From: Phenylobacterium sp. CCH9-H3
Lineage (GTDB): Bacteria > Pseudomonadota > Alphaproteobacteria > Caulobacterales > Caulobacteraceae
Direction: 5' to 3'
DNA: 15,818 bases
Assembly: GCF_001557235.1 (NCBI RefSeq)
Contig: NZ_LSJI01000233.1
Span: 1 to 15,818 of the forward strand
Below, in pieces: positions 1 through 8,733 of the stretch. The stretch's first letter is position 1; each line of letters opens with the position of its first letter. The notes beneath the pieces are model-generated. The model was not told the DNA's origin, did no database searches, and saw nothing but the letters and a program-made list of their open reading frames with translations. Position numbers and translations under genes: made by a program.

Positions 1-1497
1 GGCGGCGGGCGGGCGAAGGTAGCCGTGGCAATCGCGGCCGCGCGCATCGGGCATCGCCGGCTTCTCATAGATGTTGAGCTCGGCCCAATCGATCCGGCGC
101 GCATCGCGCCACCGCCAGCTCCGCCAGTCCGCCTGGCGCTCGGCCATCTCAGCCATGAGCACGCGGCGCGTGAAGGCCACCCGCTCCAGGAAGGCGGGGT
201 CGTAGGCCCCATGCTCGATCCGGGTGAGCGGGACCGCGGCGGCCCCGCCGAGCGAGCGCATGTAGCAGAGGTCGAGGTTCACGCCGCGACCACCGACCTC
301 CCGGGCATGGCGCACGTTCCAGGCCGCGGCGATGGAGCCCAGGTCGACGACACTGCAGACGGCCAGCACCAGGCCGGCAGCCAGGAGATTGGCGTTGACC
401 AACCAGCCGCCGCTCCTGGCCCGGAGCAGGCGCCAGAAGATCAGGACCAGGCCCAGGGCGACCAGAGCCATCCAGAGGAGGGCCGCGATCCGGGTGCGGG
501 TGAGCGAATAGGCGTCGATATAGTCGAGGGTGCGCAGGGCGGTGGAGGCCACGAGGAAGAGGTTCTGCGCGATCCACAGTCCCACGAGATTCCGGACCAC
601 TGGAGACCCGGCGGTGGCCGACCCCGGCCGCAGGAAGACCAGGACGAACGCGCCCGCGAGGATCGCCGTGGCGATCAGAGGATAGGCGCCCCGGTGCGCG
701 TAGTCGGCGAAGGTGACGCCTGGCGGCAGGCCCGCTCCGCCCCAGAGAAAGGCGATATCCAGGGCGTTCTGCACCGCGAAGATGAGGTTGAACACCGCCA
801 GCGAGACGGCGACGGACGCTGTCGTCGCGCCCGGGACGCCAAGGTCGCCGTCCAGCCCGGGAATGCGGAAGGTGCGCCGAAGGCCGCGCGGGCGGAGCAC
901 GGCCCAGGCCGTCACGCCGACCAACACCCAGAAGATCAGCCGGGGCGGATCGGGCTCTCCCAGGTAGATGGCGCCCAGTTGCGCCTCGATCACCGGGTTC
1001 GCGGCGGCGAACAGGCCGACGAACACCGCCCCGCCGACCAAAGGCAGCGCGGCGCCGGCGATGACCGCGGCGACCTTGACCGGACGGCGGCGGGCGCGAG
1101 CCTTCAAGAGACTGCGCAGGTCCAGGGCCGGGCCCAGCAAGGCCTTCAAGCCGCCCGCGACAAGCCGCTGAGCCCAGCGCCAGCCGTCCTCGCCCGCCGG
1201 CGCCCGCGGCGCCAGGGCGGCGACCGCCATGGCCAGCACGAACAGGACACAGGTCAGGAGGCTGGCCCGCTCGATCTGGAGCGCCGCCAGGAGGACGGCG
1301 GCGGCCAGGGCGACGACGGCCGTCCGATGACGCCGGATCGCGGGGTTGGCGAAGCCGAGCGCCGCGGCCAAGGCCAGGCTGAAGAGGCCGAGGTTCAGTC
1401 CAACGCCGGGGGCGCCGACGAACAACAGGTCCGCCGCGGCGGCCAGGCCGAGCGTGAGCGCAACCTTGATCCAGAAGCTCGGAAGCCGCGTCGGCAT
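1..1497 (-). CDS. DUF4173-type multi-pass membrane protein (3' end cut by window edge)
   Basis: The minus frame from ATG 1497 stays open for 499 codons to the window edge with no stop, so the gene is 3'-truncated here, probably by little. The start is supported by AGGGGA eight bases upstream. The protein begins MPTRLPSFWIKVALTLGLAA and is rich in hydrophobic stretches, at roughly residues 11-50, 59-97, 142-167, 187-201, 227-252, 271-290, 300-320, 336-357 and 368-393. A soluble tail then ends in a W/R-rich segment (DWRSWRWRDARRIDW, about 457-471). YAHRGAYPL (266-274) followed by LDYIDAYSLTRTRIAALLWM (324-343) resembles the conserved core of DUF4173 inner-membrane proteins; that assignment is from memory. 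The function of this family is not established. The nearest upstream gene is the monooxygenase, 108 bases away on the same strand, and co-transcription is possible but unproven. A long plus-strand frame covering the same DNA is a GC-rich shadow. Confidence 0.8.
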   Translation of the reverse strand, partial: MPTRLPSFWIKVALTLGLAAAADLLFVGAPGVGLNLGLFSLALAAALGFANPAIRRHRTAVVALAAAVLLAALQIERASLLTCVLFVLAMAVAALAPRAPAGEDGWRWAQRLVAGGLKALLGPALDLRSLLKARARRRPVKVAAVIAGAALPLVGGAVFVGLFAAANPVIEAQLGAIYLGEPDPPRLIFWVLVGVTAWAVLRPRGLRRTFRIPGLDGDLGVPGATTASVAVSLAVFNLIFAVQNALDIAFLWGGAGLPPGVTFADYAHRGAYPLIATAILAGAFVLVFLRPGSATAGSPVVRNLVGLWIAQNLFLVASTALRTLDYIDAYSLTRTRIAALLWMALVALGLVLIFWRLLRARSGGWLVNANLLAAGLVLAVCSVVDLGSIAAAWNVRHAREVGGRGVNLDLCYMRSLGGAAAVPLTRIEHGAYDPAFLERVAFTRRVLMAEMAERQADWRSWRWRDARRIDWAELNIYEKPAMPDARGRDCHGYLRPPAA

Positions 1498-1555
1498 GCG
1501 GGACGTCCCCTTGTTCCGGGATCGTCCTAGAGTGGTGGCGTCGCGCCCTGCCCGA

Positions 1556-1574
1556 GCCGCCGTGCGCAGGCGGC
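1556..1574 (-). terminator. Weak hairpin downstream of the monooxygenase gene
   Basis: GCCGCC and GGCGGC form a 6-bp stem around a 7-base loop in the gap between the monooxygenase stop and the DUF4173 start. No T-run follows on the minus strand, so an intrinsic terminator is only a possibility. Confidence 0.2.
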
Positions 1575-1582
1575 CCGGTTCA

Positions 1583-1602
1583 TGTGCAGAGTTTGTGCAG
1601 AG
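1583..1602. repeat. Tandem 9-bp direct repeat TGTGCAGAG
   Basis: TGTGCAGAG occurs twice, separated by TT, which gives an 11-bp period, about one helical turn. It lies just after the monooxygenase stop codon and about 90 bases upstream of the DUF4173 start. The spacing would suit a protein bound on one face of the helix, but no regulator is recognised. Confidence 0.5.
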
Positions 1603-1605
1603 GAC

Positions 1606-3399
<1,794 letters not shown>

Positions 3400-3427
3400 C
3401 GTCGTCCTCCGCCGTCATGTTATCGGC

Positions 3428-3455
3428 GTTCAGCCTGCCGAACGAATGTTTGAAC
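3428..3455 (-). promoter_or_regulatory. Possible operator upstream of the monooxygenase
   Basis: An imperfectly palindromic stretch with GTTCA and TGAAC arms (3428-3432 and 3451-3455) surrounds a relatively AT-rich core, 29 bases upstream of the monooxygenase start. Monooxygenase genes are often controlled by TetR or AraC regulators binding such sites, but no regulator gene is visible here. The call rests only on symmetry and position. Confidence 0.2.
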
Positions 3456-3490
3456 GGCAAGAGGGACGTTAGGGCAGCTCATCTGCCCCC

Positions 3491-3904
3491 TTAGTCCCTC
3501 CCCCCTCCGGGGGAGGTGTCGCCGAAGGCGACGGAGGGGGCCCGCGCAACGCCTTCAGTCTCCAGAATGCCGATGATCGTCCCCACCGCATCGTCCACAT
3601 CCTCCAGGACCGACGATGCGGAGAGCCTGACGGTGCGGACGCCACGCGCCGCCAACCATCGATCCCGGCGCACGTCCCGTTGAGGCTGGTCTCCCAGGCT
3701 GTGCGACGCCCCATCAATCTCCACGCACAACATCAGTTCGCGGCAGTAGAAATCCAGCACGTACGGGCCCATGGGATGCTGCCGTCGAAACCGAAAGCCC
3801 AAGAGCTTCCGTCCTTTGATGGCGCGCCAGAGCAGTCCTTCCGGCAGGCTGGTGTCGCGACGCAGGCGTCGGGCGACATCGCGCGCGGCGGACGGGGCAT
3901 GCAT
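3491..3904 (-). CDS. DUF559 domain protein (PD-(D/E)XK / Vsr-like nuclease fold)
   Basis: A 137-residue protein covered largely by a DUF559 domain. Visible family features are LPEGLLWRAIKGRKLLGFRF (20-39), FRRQHPMGPYVLDFYC (39-54) and the core VEIDGASH (61-68) with its probable metal-binding acidic residues D51, E62 and D64. These are followed by RDVRRDRWLAARGVRTVRL (76-94). DUF559 proteins are related to very-short-patch-repair endonucleases, so DNA cleavage is the family-based guess; no substrate is known. The start is uncertain: ATG 3904 has no good Shine-Dalgarno sequence. The last 16 codons (3494-3541) are the repeat element itself, giving the tail APSVAFGDTSPGGGRD. An inverted copy of that repeat lies 36 bases upstream of the start. 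The gene is an isolated insert between two unrelated metabolic genes and could be a small mobile or REP-associated cassette. Confidence 0.82.
   Translation of the reverse strand: MHAPSAARDVARRLRRDTSLPEGLLWRAIKGRKLLGFRFRRQHPMGPYVLDFYCRELMLCVEIDGASHSLGDQPQRDVRRDRWLAARGVRTVRLSASSVLEDVDDAVGTIIGILETEGVARAPSVAFGDTSPGGGRD
3494..3541. repeat. 48-bp palindromic (REP-like) element, left copy
   Basis: Two hairpins in a row. Hairpin 1 pairs 3497-3504 with 3509-3516 (CCTCCCCC-type stem with CTCC loop). Hairpin 2 is GTCGCC-GAA-GGCGAC (3518-3532). Reverse-complementing the element at 3941-3988 gives 42 identities out of 48. This copy overlaps the 3' end of the DUF559 gene and supplies its final 16 codons. 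Confidence 0.85.
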
Positions 3905-3940
3905 GGGGGTGGAACATAACTAGAACATTCTTCGACGTAT

Positions 3941-3988
3941 ACCCCCTCAGTCGGCTTCGCCGACAGCTCCCCCGGAGGGGGGAGCGAC
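3941..3988. repeat. 48-bp palindromic (REP-like) element, right copy, inverted
   Basis: Inverted partner of 3494-3541, upstream of the DUF559 start and downstream of the M20 gene. Four of the six differences from the left copy are two compensatory swaps. Position 3985/3966 pairs G-C where the left copy pairs C-G at 3497/3516. Position 3960/3954 likewise swaps the pair found at 3522/3528. Both hairpins are therefore preserved. Confidence 0.85.
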
Positions 3989-4042
3989 TATCGGTTTCCC
4001 GGCGCCCCTCGGCGCATCAAGCGCGGTTGGGGAGACGCGGAG

Positions 4043-5332
4043 TCACTTCTTCAGGCCGGCGAGGTAGTCGAGGGCCGTCAGGGCCTGGGCGCGGACGCCG
4101 ACTTCCATGGCGCCCTCGTCCATCACGTTGAAGAACGGCGAGTGGTTCACGCCCTTCGGGAAGCCGATGCCCAGGTCGTAGAACAGGCCGGGGATCTTCT
4201 GCTGGTAGTACGAGAAGTCCTCGGCGCCGGTGATGAAGTCGATGTCGTCCTTGATCTTGCCCTGGGCGGCGCGGCCGAGGGTGGGTTTCATCTTGGCGGT
4301 CAGCGCCGGGTCGTTGCTGGTGACCGGATTGGGCGTGTTCCAGACCACCTCGCCCTTGCCGCCGTAGCGGGTGGCGATCGAGTCCACCGTCTTCTCGATG
4401 CGGGCGATGATGTCCTTGCGCAGGGCCGGATCGAAGGTGCGCAGCGTGCCGCCCAGGGTCATGTCGTCGGGGATGATGTTGCCGCGGACGCCGCCGTGCA
4501 CCGTGGCGACGGTCAGGATGGTCGGCGTGCGGGTCACGTTGATCTGGCGCGCGGCGATCTGGTTGAAGGCCAGGACGATCTCGGCCTGCATCGAGGCGAT
4601 GTCGATGCCGGCCGACGGGTTGGCGCCGTGGGTCTGCTTGCCCTTCAGCTTGATCTCGTAGCCGTCGGAGCCCGCCATCATCGGTCCGGAGCGCCAGACC
4701 AGCGAGCCGGGCTCGCCCGGGATCACGTGCAGGCCGAACACCGCGCTGGGCGCCGGATTGGCCAGGGCGCCTTCCTTGATCATCAGGGGCGCGCCGCCCT
4801 CCTCGCCCGCAGGCGGTCCCTCCTCGGCGGGCTGGAACAGGAAGACGACCGTGCCGGGGATCTGGTCCCTCATGCTGGCCAGCACCTCGGCCGCGCCCAT
4901 CAGGATCGCCACGTGGGCGTCGTGGCCGCAGGCGTGCATCACGCCGACCTCCGCGCCGTTGTAGGTGGCCCTCACCTTCGAGGCGAAGGGCACGCCGGTC
5001 TGCTCGGCCACCGGCAGGGCGTCCATGTCGGCCCGCAGCGCCACCACCCCGCCGGGCCTGCCGCCCTTCAGCACGCCGACCACGCCGGTCTTGGCGACGC
5101 CGGTGCGGACCTCGATGCCGAGCTTCTTCAGGTGCGCGGCCACCAGCGCGGCGGTGCGGACCTCGTTGTTGCCCAGTTCGGGATGCTCGTGGATGTCCCG
5201 CCGCCACTCGACGACCTTGGGCTGGACCGCCTTGGCCTTGGCGAAGACCGCCTTATCGAAACCCTGGGCCGCGGCGGGCGCCGAGAGGGCCAGCGCAATG
5301 GCGGCGCCGGCGATCCAACGAAGCTTGCGCAT
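4043..5332 (-). CDS. Exported M20-family amidohydrolase (M20D type)
   Basis: Predicted zinc amidohydrolase of 429 aa that cleaves N-acyl-amino-acid or similar amide bonds in the periplasm. An N-terminal signal peptide is visible: MRKLR, a hydrophobic core at 6-20, and probable cleavage after APAAA near residue 22. Family motifs are IHEHPELG (48-55), RADMDALPV (100-108), the metal-ligand stretch HACGHD (133-138), FQPAEEG (166-172) with the catalytic and ligand glutamates, GLHV (200-203), TGAEDFSYY, and a late NHSP histidine. This is the carboxypeptidase Ss1 / hippurate hydrolase / IAA-amino-acid hydrolase arrangement. ATG 5332 is chosen over an in-frame TTG at 5347 because GAGGGG sits seven bases before it and the signal peptide then starts cleanly. 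The gene begins 11 bases after the anmK stop, so the two are probably translated from one message. The physiological substrate is unknown. Confidence 0.92.
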   Translation of the reverse strand: MRKLRWIAGAAIALALSAPAAAQGFDKAVFAKAKAVQPKVVEWRRDIHEHPELGNNEVRTAALVAAHLKKLGIEVRTGVAKTGVVGVLKGGRPGGVVALRADMDALPVAEQTGVPFASKVRATYNGAEVGVMHACGHDAHVAILMGAAEVLASMRDQIPGTVVFLFQPAEEGPPAGEEGGAPLMIKEGALANPAPSAVFGLHVIPGEPGSLVWRSGPMMAGSDGYEIKLKGKQTHGANPSAGIDIASMQAEIVLAFNQIAARQINVTRTPTILTVATVHGGVRGNIIPDDMTLGGTLRTFDPALRKDIIARIEKTVDSIATRYGGKGEVVWNTPNPVTSNDPALTAKMKPTLGRAAQGKIKDDIDFITGAEDFSYYQQKIPGLFYDLGIGFPKGVNHSPFFNVMDEGAMEVGVRAQALTALDYLAGLKK

Positions 5333-5339
5333 GAACTTT

Positions 5340-5345
5340 CCCCTC
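5340..5345 (-). promoter_or_regulatory. Shine-Dalgarno of the M20 gene, touching the anmK stop
   Basis: GAGGGG lies seven bases upstream of ATG 5332 and shares two bases with the anmK TGA (5344-5346). This geometry suggests translational coupling and decides the start of the M20 gene. Confidence 0.7.
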
Positions 5346-6450
5346 AAGGCCTGACGATACGCCCGCCGGTCATGGCCTGCGGAACGCCGGTGGTTTTCGG
5401 AAACGAGATGGGCAGGCCGCGGAACGTGCGGGCCGCCAGATAGGCGAAGGCCTCGGCCTCGATGGAATCGCCCCGCCAGCCGTGGTCCTCAGCGGTCTTC
5501 ACCGGCATGGGCAGCCGCTCGGCCAGGGCCTTCATGATCTCGGGATTGTGCCGACCGCCTCCGGTGACGATCACCTCGGTCGGCGCTGCGCCCATCATCT
5601 CGAAGCCGGCCTTCACGGCCTCGGCGGTGAAGGCCACGAGCGTGGCGGCGGCGTCTTCGAGCTGAAGCGGCTCCAGCGGCTCCAGCGAGAAGTCGAAGCG
5701 GTCCAGGGATTTCGGCGGCGGCGCCTCGAAATAGGGATGGGCCAGCAGGGCCCGCACGACGCCCTCGTCCGCCCGGCCGACGCTGGCGTACTTGCCGCCC
5801 GCGTCGTAGCGGCCGGCGCCCCGCGCCTGGACCAGAAGGTCGATCATCCCGTTGCCGGGGCCGGTGTCGAAGGCCGCGATCTCCTCCCCGCCGGTCCAGA
5901 AGGTGACGTTCGCCACCCCGCCGACATTCAGCACCGCCAGCGGCGGCTGCAGCCCCGAGGCCTTAGCCCGGGCCAGGTGGTAGATCGGCGCCAGCGGCGC
6001 GCCCTGCCCGCCCGCGGCCACGTCGGCCGTGCGGAAGTCGTAGGCGACCGGGCGCCCCGTCAACCTGGCCAGCATGGCGGCGTCGCCCAGCTGCACCGTC
6101 CGGCCCGGCGCGCCCTCGCGCGGCCGCTCGTGCAGGACCGTCTGGCCATGCATGCCGATCAGGTCGATGTCGGGCCACGACAGATCGTTGGCCTGGAGAA
6201 AGGCCTCGGCGGCGGAGAAGTGCTCCTCGGCCACCATCTCGGCGGCATGGGGAAAGATCGTCGGCGGCGGCGTCCCGCGTTCCCACTTCAAGGCTTGCTG
6301 CGTCGCCTCCAGCAGCACGTTGCGCGTGGCGTCGGTGAGCTTGCGTTCGCCCGCCGGGCCGAACGCCTGGATCGCCTCGCCGTCGGTCTCCAGGACCGCC
6401 ATGTCCACGGCGTCCAGCGAGGTCCCGGTCATGAATCCCAGCACGAGCAT
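5344..6450 (-). CDS. anmK: Anhydro-N-acetylmuramic acid kinase
   Basis: AnmK opens the 1,6-anhydro ring of anhydro-MurNAc and phosphorylates it with ATP to MurNAc-6-phosphate, returning peptidoglycan turnover sugar to metabolism in the cytoplasm. The 368-aa product matches the usual family length. Motifs in order: [12 protein letters not shown] (5-16, the ATP-loop, usually MSGTSxDGxD), HGQTV (101-105), [16 protein letters not shown] (138-153) holding the probable catalytic base D143, [11 protein letters not shown] (175-185), FDTGPGN (194-200) and TGGGRHN (296-302). The frame extends upstream, but those residues are arginine-rich and unlike the family. ATG 6450, directly before [10 protein letters not shown], is therefore chosen despite a weak ribosome site. 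The gene is divergent from tyrS and followed closely by the M20 amidohydrolase. Confidence 0.95.
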   Translation of the reverse strand: MLVLGFMTGTSLDAVDMAVLETDGEAIQAFGPAGERKLTDATRNVLLEATQQALKWERGTPPPTIFPHAAEMVAEEHFSAAEAFLQANDLSWPDIDLIGMHGQTVLHERPREGAPGRTVQLGDAAMLARLTGRPVAYDFRTADVAAGGQGAPLAPIYHLARAKASGLQPPLAVLNVGGVANVTFWTGGEEIAAFDTGPGNGMIDLLVQARGAGRYDAGGKYASVGRADEGVVRALLAHPYFEAPPPKSLDRFDFSLEPLEPLQLEDAAATLVAFTAEAVKAGFEMMGAAPTEVIVTGGGRHNPEIMKALAERLPMPVKTAEDHGWRGDSIEAEAFAYLAARTFRGLPISFPKTTGVPQAMTGGRIVRP

Positions 6451-6493
6451 GACCGTTGACTGCCATGTCCGCGAACGGGTAGCTAGCCGCCAT

Positions 6494-6555
6494 GATCGGT
6501 CCCGCCGCCCGCACCGGCCGCTATTACCGCCTGCCCCTCTAGCAGGCGACCGATC
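6494..6555. other. Structured segment in the anmK-tyrS divergent spacer
   Basis: GATCGGTC (6494-6501) and GACCGATC (6548-6555) form a perfect 8-bp outer stem. Directly inside the right arm lies a perfect 7-bp hairpin, CGCCTGC / GCAGGCG (6528-6534 and 6542-6548, 7-base loop); the two helices share one base. It could form a leader structure in the tyrS transcript or a DNA site for the divergent promoters. No known riboswitch or T-box is recognised. Confidence 0.35.
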
Positions 6556-6625
6556 CGACGCGCCTGCCCTCCCCGGCCGGCGCTTTCCGAACATCCCGCG
6601 ATGGAACGCCGGCCTCCCTCATCCC

Positions 6626-6631
6626 AAGGAG
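6626..6631 (+). promoter_or_regulatory. Strong Shine-Dalgarno AAGGAG upstream of an alternative tyrS start
   Basis: AAGGAG is six bases before ATG 6638, which is in frame with tyrS and 28 codons upstream of the homology-preferred ATG 6722. The latter has only a weak GCAGGGA. Either the enzyme carries a 28-residue extension or translation begins at both sites. Confidence 0.55.
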
Positions 6632-6721
6632 CCTGCCATGTCCCTCGAAATCCTCGCCGCGCCCGTGCTAGAGCGCGGCCCACTCACTGAAGACCGCCCC
6701 GCCGCAGGGATTCCGCCGCCG

Positions 6722-7978
6722 ATGACCGACACCGCGTTCAAGTCCGACTTCCTGAAGGTGCTGCAGGAGCGCGGCTACATCCATCAGGTCACGCACCCGG
6801 CCGAGCTGGACGAGGCGGCGGCCAAGGGCGTGATCACCGCCTACATCGGCTTCGACGCCACCGCCGCCTCGCTGCACGTGGGCTCGCTGATCCAGATCAT
6901 GATGCTGCGCCGGCTGCAGCAAAGCGGGCACAAGCCCATCGTCCTTATGGGTGGCGGGACCACCAAGATCGGGGATCCGACCGACAAGGACCAGTCGCGC
7001 CCGCTGCTGACCGAGGCCCAGATCCAGGCCAACATCGCCTCGATCAAGACAGTGTTCGCCAAGTTCCTGACCTTCGGCGACGGGCCCACCGACGCGATCA
7101 TGGTCGACAACGACGACTGGCTCTCGACGTACGGCTACGTCGACTTCCTGCGCGAGTTCGGGGTGCACTTCACGGTCAACCGGATGCTGGCGTTCGAAAG
7201 CGTCAAGCAGCGGCTGGAACGCGAACAGCCGATGACGTTCCTCGAGTTCAACTACATGCTGATGCAGTCGGTGGACTTCCTGGAACTGGAGCGCCGCAAC
7301 GGCTGCGTGCTGCAGATGGGCGGCTCGGACCAGTGGGGGAACATCGTCAACGGGGTGGAGCTGATCCGCCGCGTCGACGCCAAGCCCGCCTTCGGCCTGA
7401 CGACGCCCCTGCTCTCCACGGCGTCCGGGCAGAAGATGGGCAAGACGGTGGGCGGGGCCGTGTGGCTGAACGCCGACATGCGCAGCCCCTACGACTACTG
7501 GCAGTTCTGGCGGAACACCGAGGACGCCGACGTGGGCCGCTTCATGAAGCTGTTCACGGACCTGCCGCTGGACGAGATCGCCCGCCTGGAGGCTCTGCCG
7601 GGCGCCGAAATCAACGAGGCCAAGAAGGTGCTGGCGAACGCGGCGACGACGATGCTGCACGGGGCCGAGGCCGCGGCGACCGCGGAGGCGGCCGCCAAGG
7701 CCGCCTTCGAGGAGGGCCGGGTCTCCGGCGACCTGCCCACCCACGAGGTCCCCAAGGCCGACCTGGACGCGGGCCTCCAGCTCGCGGGCCTGGCCGCCGA
7801 TGCCGGCCTGGCCGGCTCCAAGGGCGAGGCCCGTCGCCTCGCCCAGGGCGGCGGCCTGCGCGTCAACGACAAGGCCGAGCCGGACGCCAACCGCGTGCTG
7901 ACCTCGGCCGACCTGGTGGACGGCGTCGTGAAGCTGGCGGCGGGGAAGAAGAAGATCGTACTGGTGAGGCCTGTCTAG
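6722..7978 (+). CDS. tyrS: Tyrosyl-tRNA synthetase
   Basis: Class I aminoacyl-tRNA synthetase that charges tRNA-Tyr with tyrosine in the cytoplasm. From ATG 6722 the product is 418 aa, close to bacterial TyrS length, and begins [20 protein letters not shown]. Catalytic signatures are [16 protein letters not shown] (41-56, with HVGS as the HIGH box), [11 protein letters not shown] (77-87), the tyrosine-site stretch [10 protein letters not shown], and KMGKT (238-242) as the KMSKS box. The C-terminal part, about 350-418, is an S4-type RNA-binding domain ([19 protein letters not shown] and following). The in-frame upstream ATG 6638 has a better ribosome site and would add [14 protein letters not shown] and 14 more residues, so the start is unsettled. 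anmK diverges upstream; an inverted-repeat element begins two bases after the stop. Confidence 0.96.
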   Translation: MTDTAFKSDFLKVLQERGYIHQVTHPAELDEAAAKGVITAYIGFDATAASLHVGSLIQIMMLRRLQQSGHKPIVLMGGGTTKIGDPTDKDQSRPLLTEAQIQANIASIKTVFAKFLTFGDGPTDAIMVDNDDWLSTYGYVDFLREFGVHFTVNRMLAFESVKQRLEREQPMTFLEFNYMLMQSVDFLELERRNGCVLQMGGSDQWGNIVNGVELIRRVDAKPAFGLTTPLLSTASGQKMGKTVGGAVWLNADMRSPYDYWQFWRNTEDADVGRFMKLFTDLPLDEIARLEALPGAEINEAKKVLANAATTMLHGAEAAATAEAAAKAAFEEGRVSGDLPTHEVPKADLDAGLQLAGLAADAGLAGSKGEARRLAQGGGLRVNDKAEPDANRVLTSADLVDGVVKLAAGKKKIVLVRPV

Positions 7979-7980
7979 CG

Positions 7981-8010
7981 CCTGTCCCTCCCTTGATGGG
8001 GAGGGACAGG
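7981..8010. repeat. Palindromic hairpin after tyrS, left arm of long inverted repeat
   Basis: CCTGTCCCTCCC (7981-7992) and GGGAGGGACAGG (7999-8010) form a perfect 12-bp stem with a 6-base loop. A second stem, GGCCGC-GCCA-GCGGCC (8009-8024), follows. Bases 7985-8009 are repeated exactly, inverted, at 8100-8124. It could act as a tyrS terminator or mRNA 3' stabiliser, but has no T-run. Confidence 0.8.
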
Positions 8011-8099
8011 CCGCGCCAGCGGCCAGGGCGAGGATGTAGGGGCCGGAACGCAGGCGTGGAGGAGGATCGCACTCCCTCACCCTGCTGGCCTCCGGCGAG

Positions 8100-8124
8100 C
8101 TGTCCCTCCCCATCAAGGGAGGGA
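8100..8124. repeat. Inverted copy of the REP-like hairpin, upstream of bcp
   Basis: Perfect 25-bp inverted match of 7985-8009, with 90 bases between the two copies. The spacer halves are themselves related in inverted orientation, which is the layout of a REP doublet. It ends 12 bases before the bcp ATG, directly against its ribosome site AGAGGAG. Confidence 0.8.
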
Positions 8125-8136
8125 AGAGGAGCGACA

Positions 8137-8598
8137 ATGACCGACGTGACCGAAGGCGCGCCCGCGCCGGACTTCGATCTCGAAACCGCGGACGGCCGGG
8201 TCAGGCTCGCGGACTTCGCCGGCAAGACCGTGGTGCTCTACTTCTACCCCAAGGACGACACCGCCGGCTGCACCAAGGAGGCCCAGGACTTCACCGCCCT
8301 GGCCCCCGAGTTCGCCAAGGCGGGCGTCACCGTGATCGGCGTCTCCAAGGACACGGTCGCCAAACACCGGAAGTTCACCGCCAAGTACGACCTGACCATC
8401 CCGCTGGGCTCCGACCCCGAAGGCGAAGTGATCGAGCGCTATGGCTCCTGGGTCGAGAAGAGCCTCTACGGCCGCAAGTACATGGGCATCGACCGGTCCA
8501 CCTTCCTGATCCGGGACGGCAAGCTGGTGAAGGCCTGGCGCAAGGTGAAGGTGCCTGGCCACGCCCAGCAGGTGCTGGACGCTGCGCGCGGTTTGTGA
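8137..8598 (+). CDS. bcp: Peroxiredoxin of the BCP/PrxQ family
   Basis: Thiol peroxidase of 153 aa that reduces H2O2 and organic peroxides in the cytoplasm. The AhpC/TSA thioredoxin-like fold begins at APAPDFDL (8-15). YFYPKDDTAGCTKEAQDF (35-52) carries the peroxidatic cysteine C45. E. coli BCP has a second, resolving cysteine five residues later; here that position is Q50 and no other cysteine occurs in the protein. It must therefore work as a 1-Cys enzyme reduced by an external thiol. MGIDRSTFLI is the conserved substrate-side segment. ATG 8137 has AGAGGAG five bases upstream. The gene follows tyrS on the same strand after the palindromic repeat and precedes the M23 peptidase by 135 bases of mostly plain sequence. 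Confidence 0.96.
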   Translation: MTDVTEGAPAPDFDLETADGRVRLADFAGKTVVLYFYPKDDTAGCTKEAQDFTALAPEFAKAGVTVIGVSKDTVAKHRKFTAKYDLTIPLGSDPEGEVIERYGSWVEKSLYGRKYMGIDRSTFLIRDGKLVKAWRKVKVPGHAQQVLDAARGL

Positions 8599-8733
8599 CG
8601 GCAATCAGCGATAATCGATAAACCTGTGCGGCCCCTGGTCGCTTCGGGGCGGAACATCCTTCGAACCGCTTGCTTGTCGAAAAAAAGTCGTCGCATATCG
8701 CCAGCACCGAAAGGTTGGGGACTTCCGGCACGC

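Noticed and set aside
25..1530. Plus-strand open frame of 501 codons at the left end
   Set aside because: The protein is a Q/G/R/D-rich low-complexity sequence, while the minus strand of the same DNA encodes a membrane protein with proper helices and a ribosome site.
3714..3917. Alternative small frame starting MFHPHACPVRR over the DUF559 gene
   Set aside because: It lies in a different frame from the DUF559 motifs and carries none of them.
6494..6555. tRNA-like fold (acceptor-like stem plus 7-base-loop hairpin)
   Set aside because: Too short at 62 bases, and it lacks a TTCRA T-loop, D-loop, anticodon arm and CCA-type end. Kept only as an unexplained structure.
3494..8124. CRISPR array made of the palindromic repeats
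   Set aside because: Only two inverted copies of each of two unrelated elements, with no regular spacing and no spacers or cas genes.
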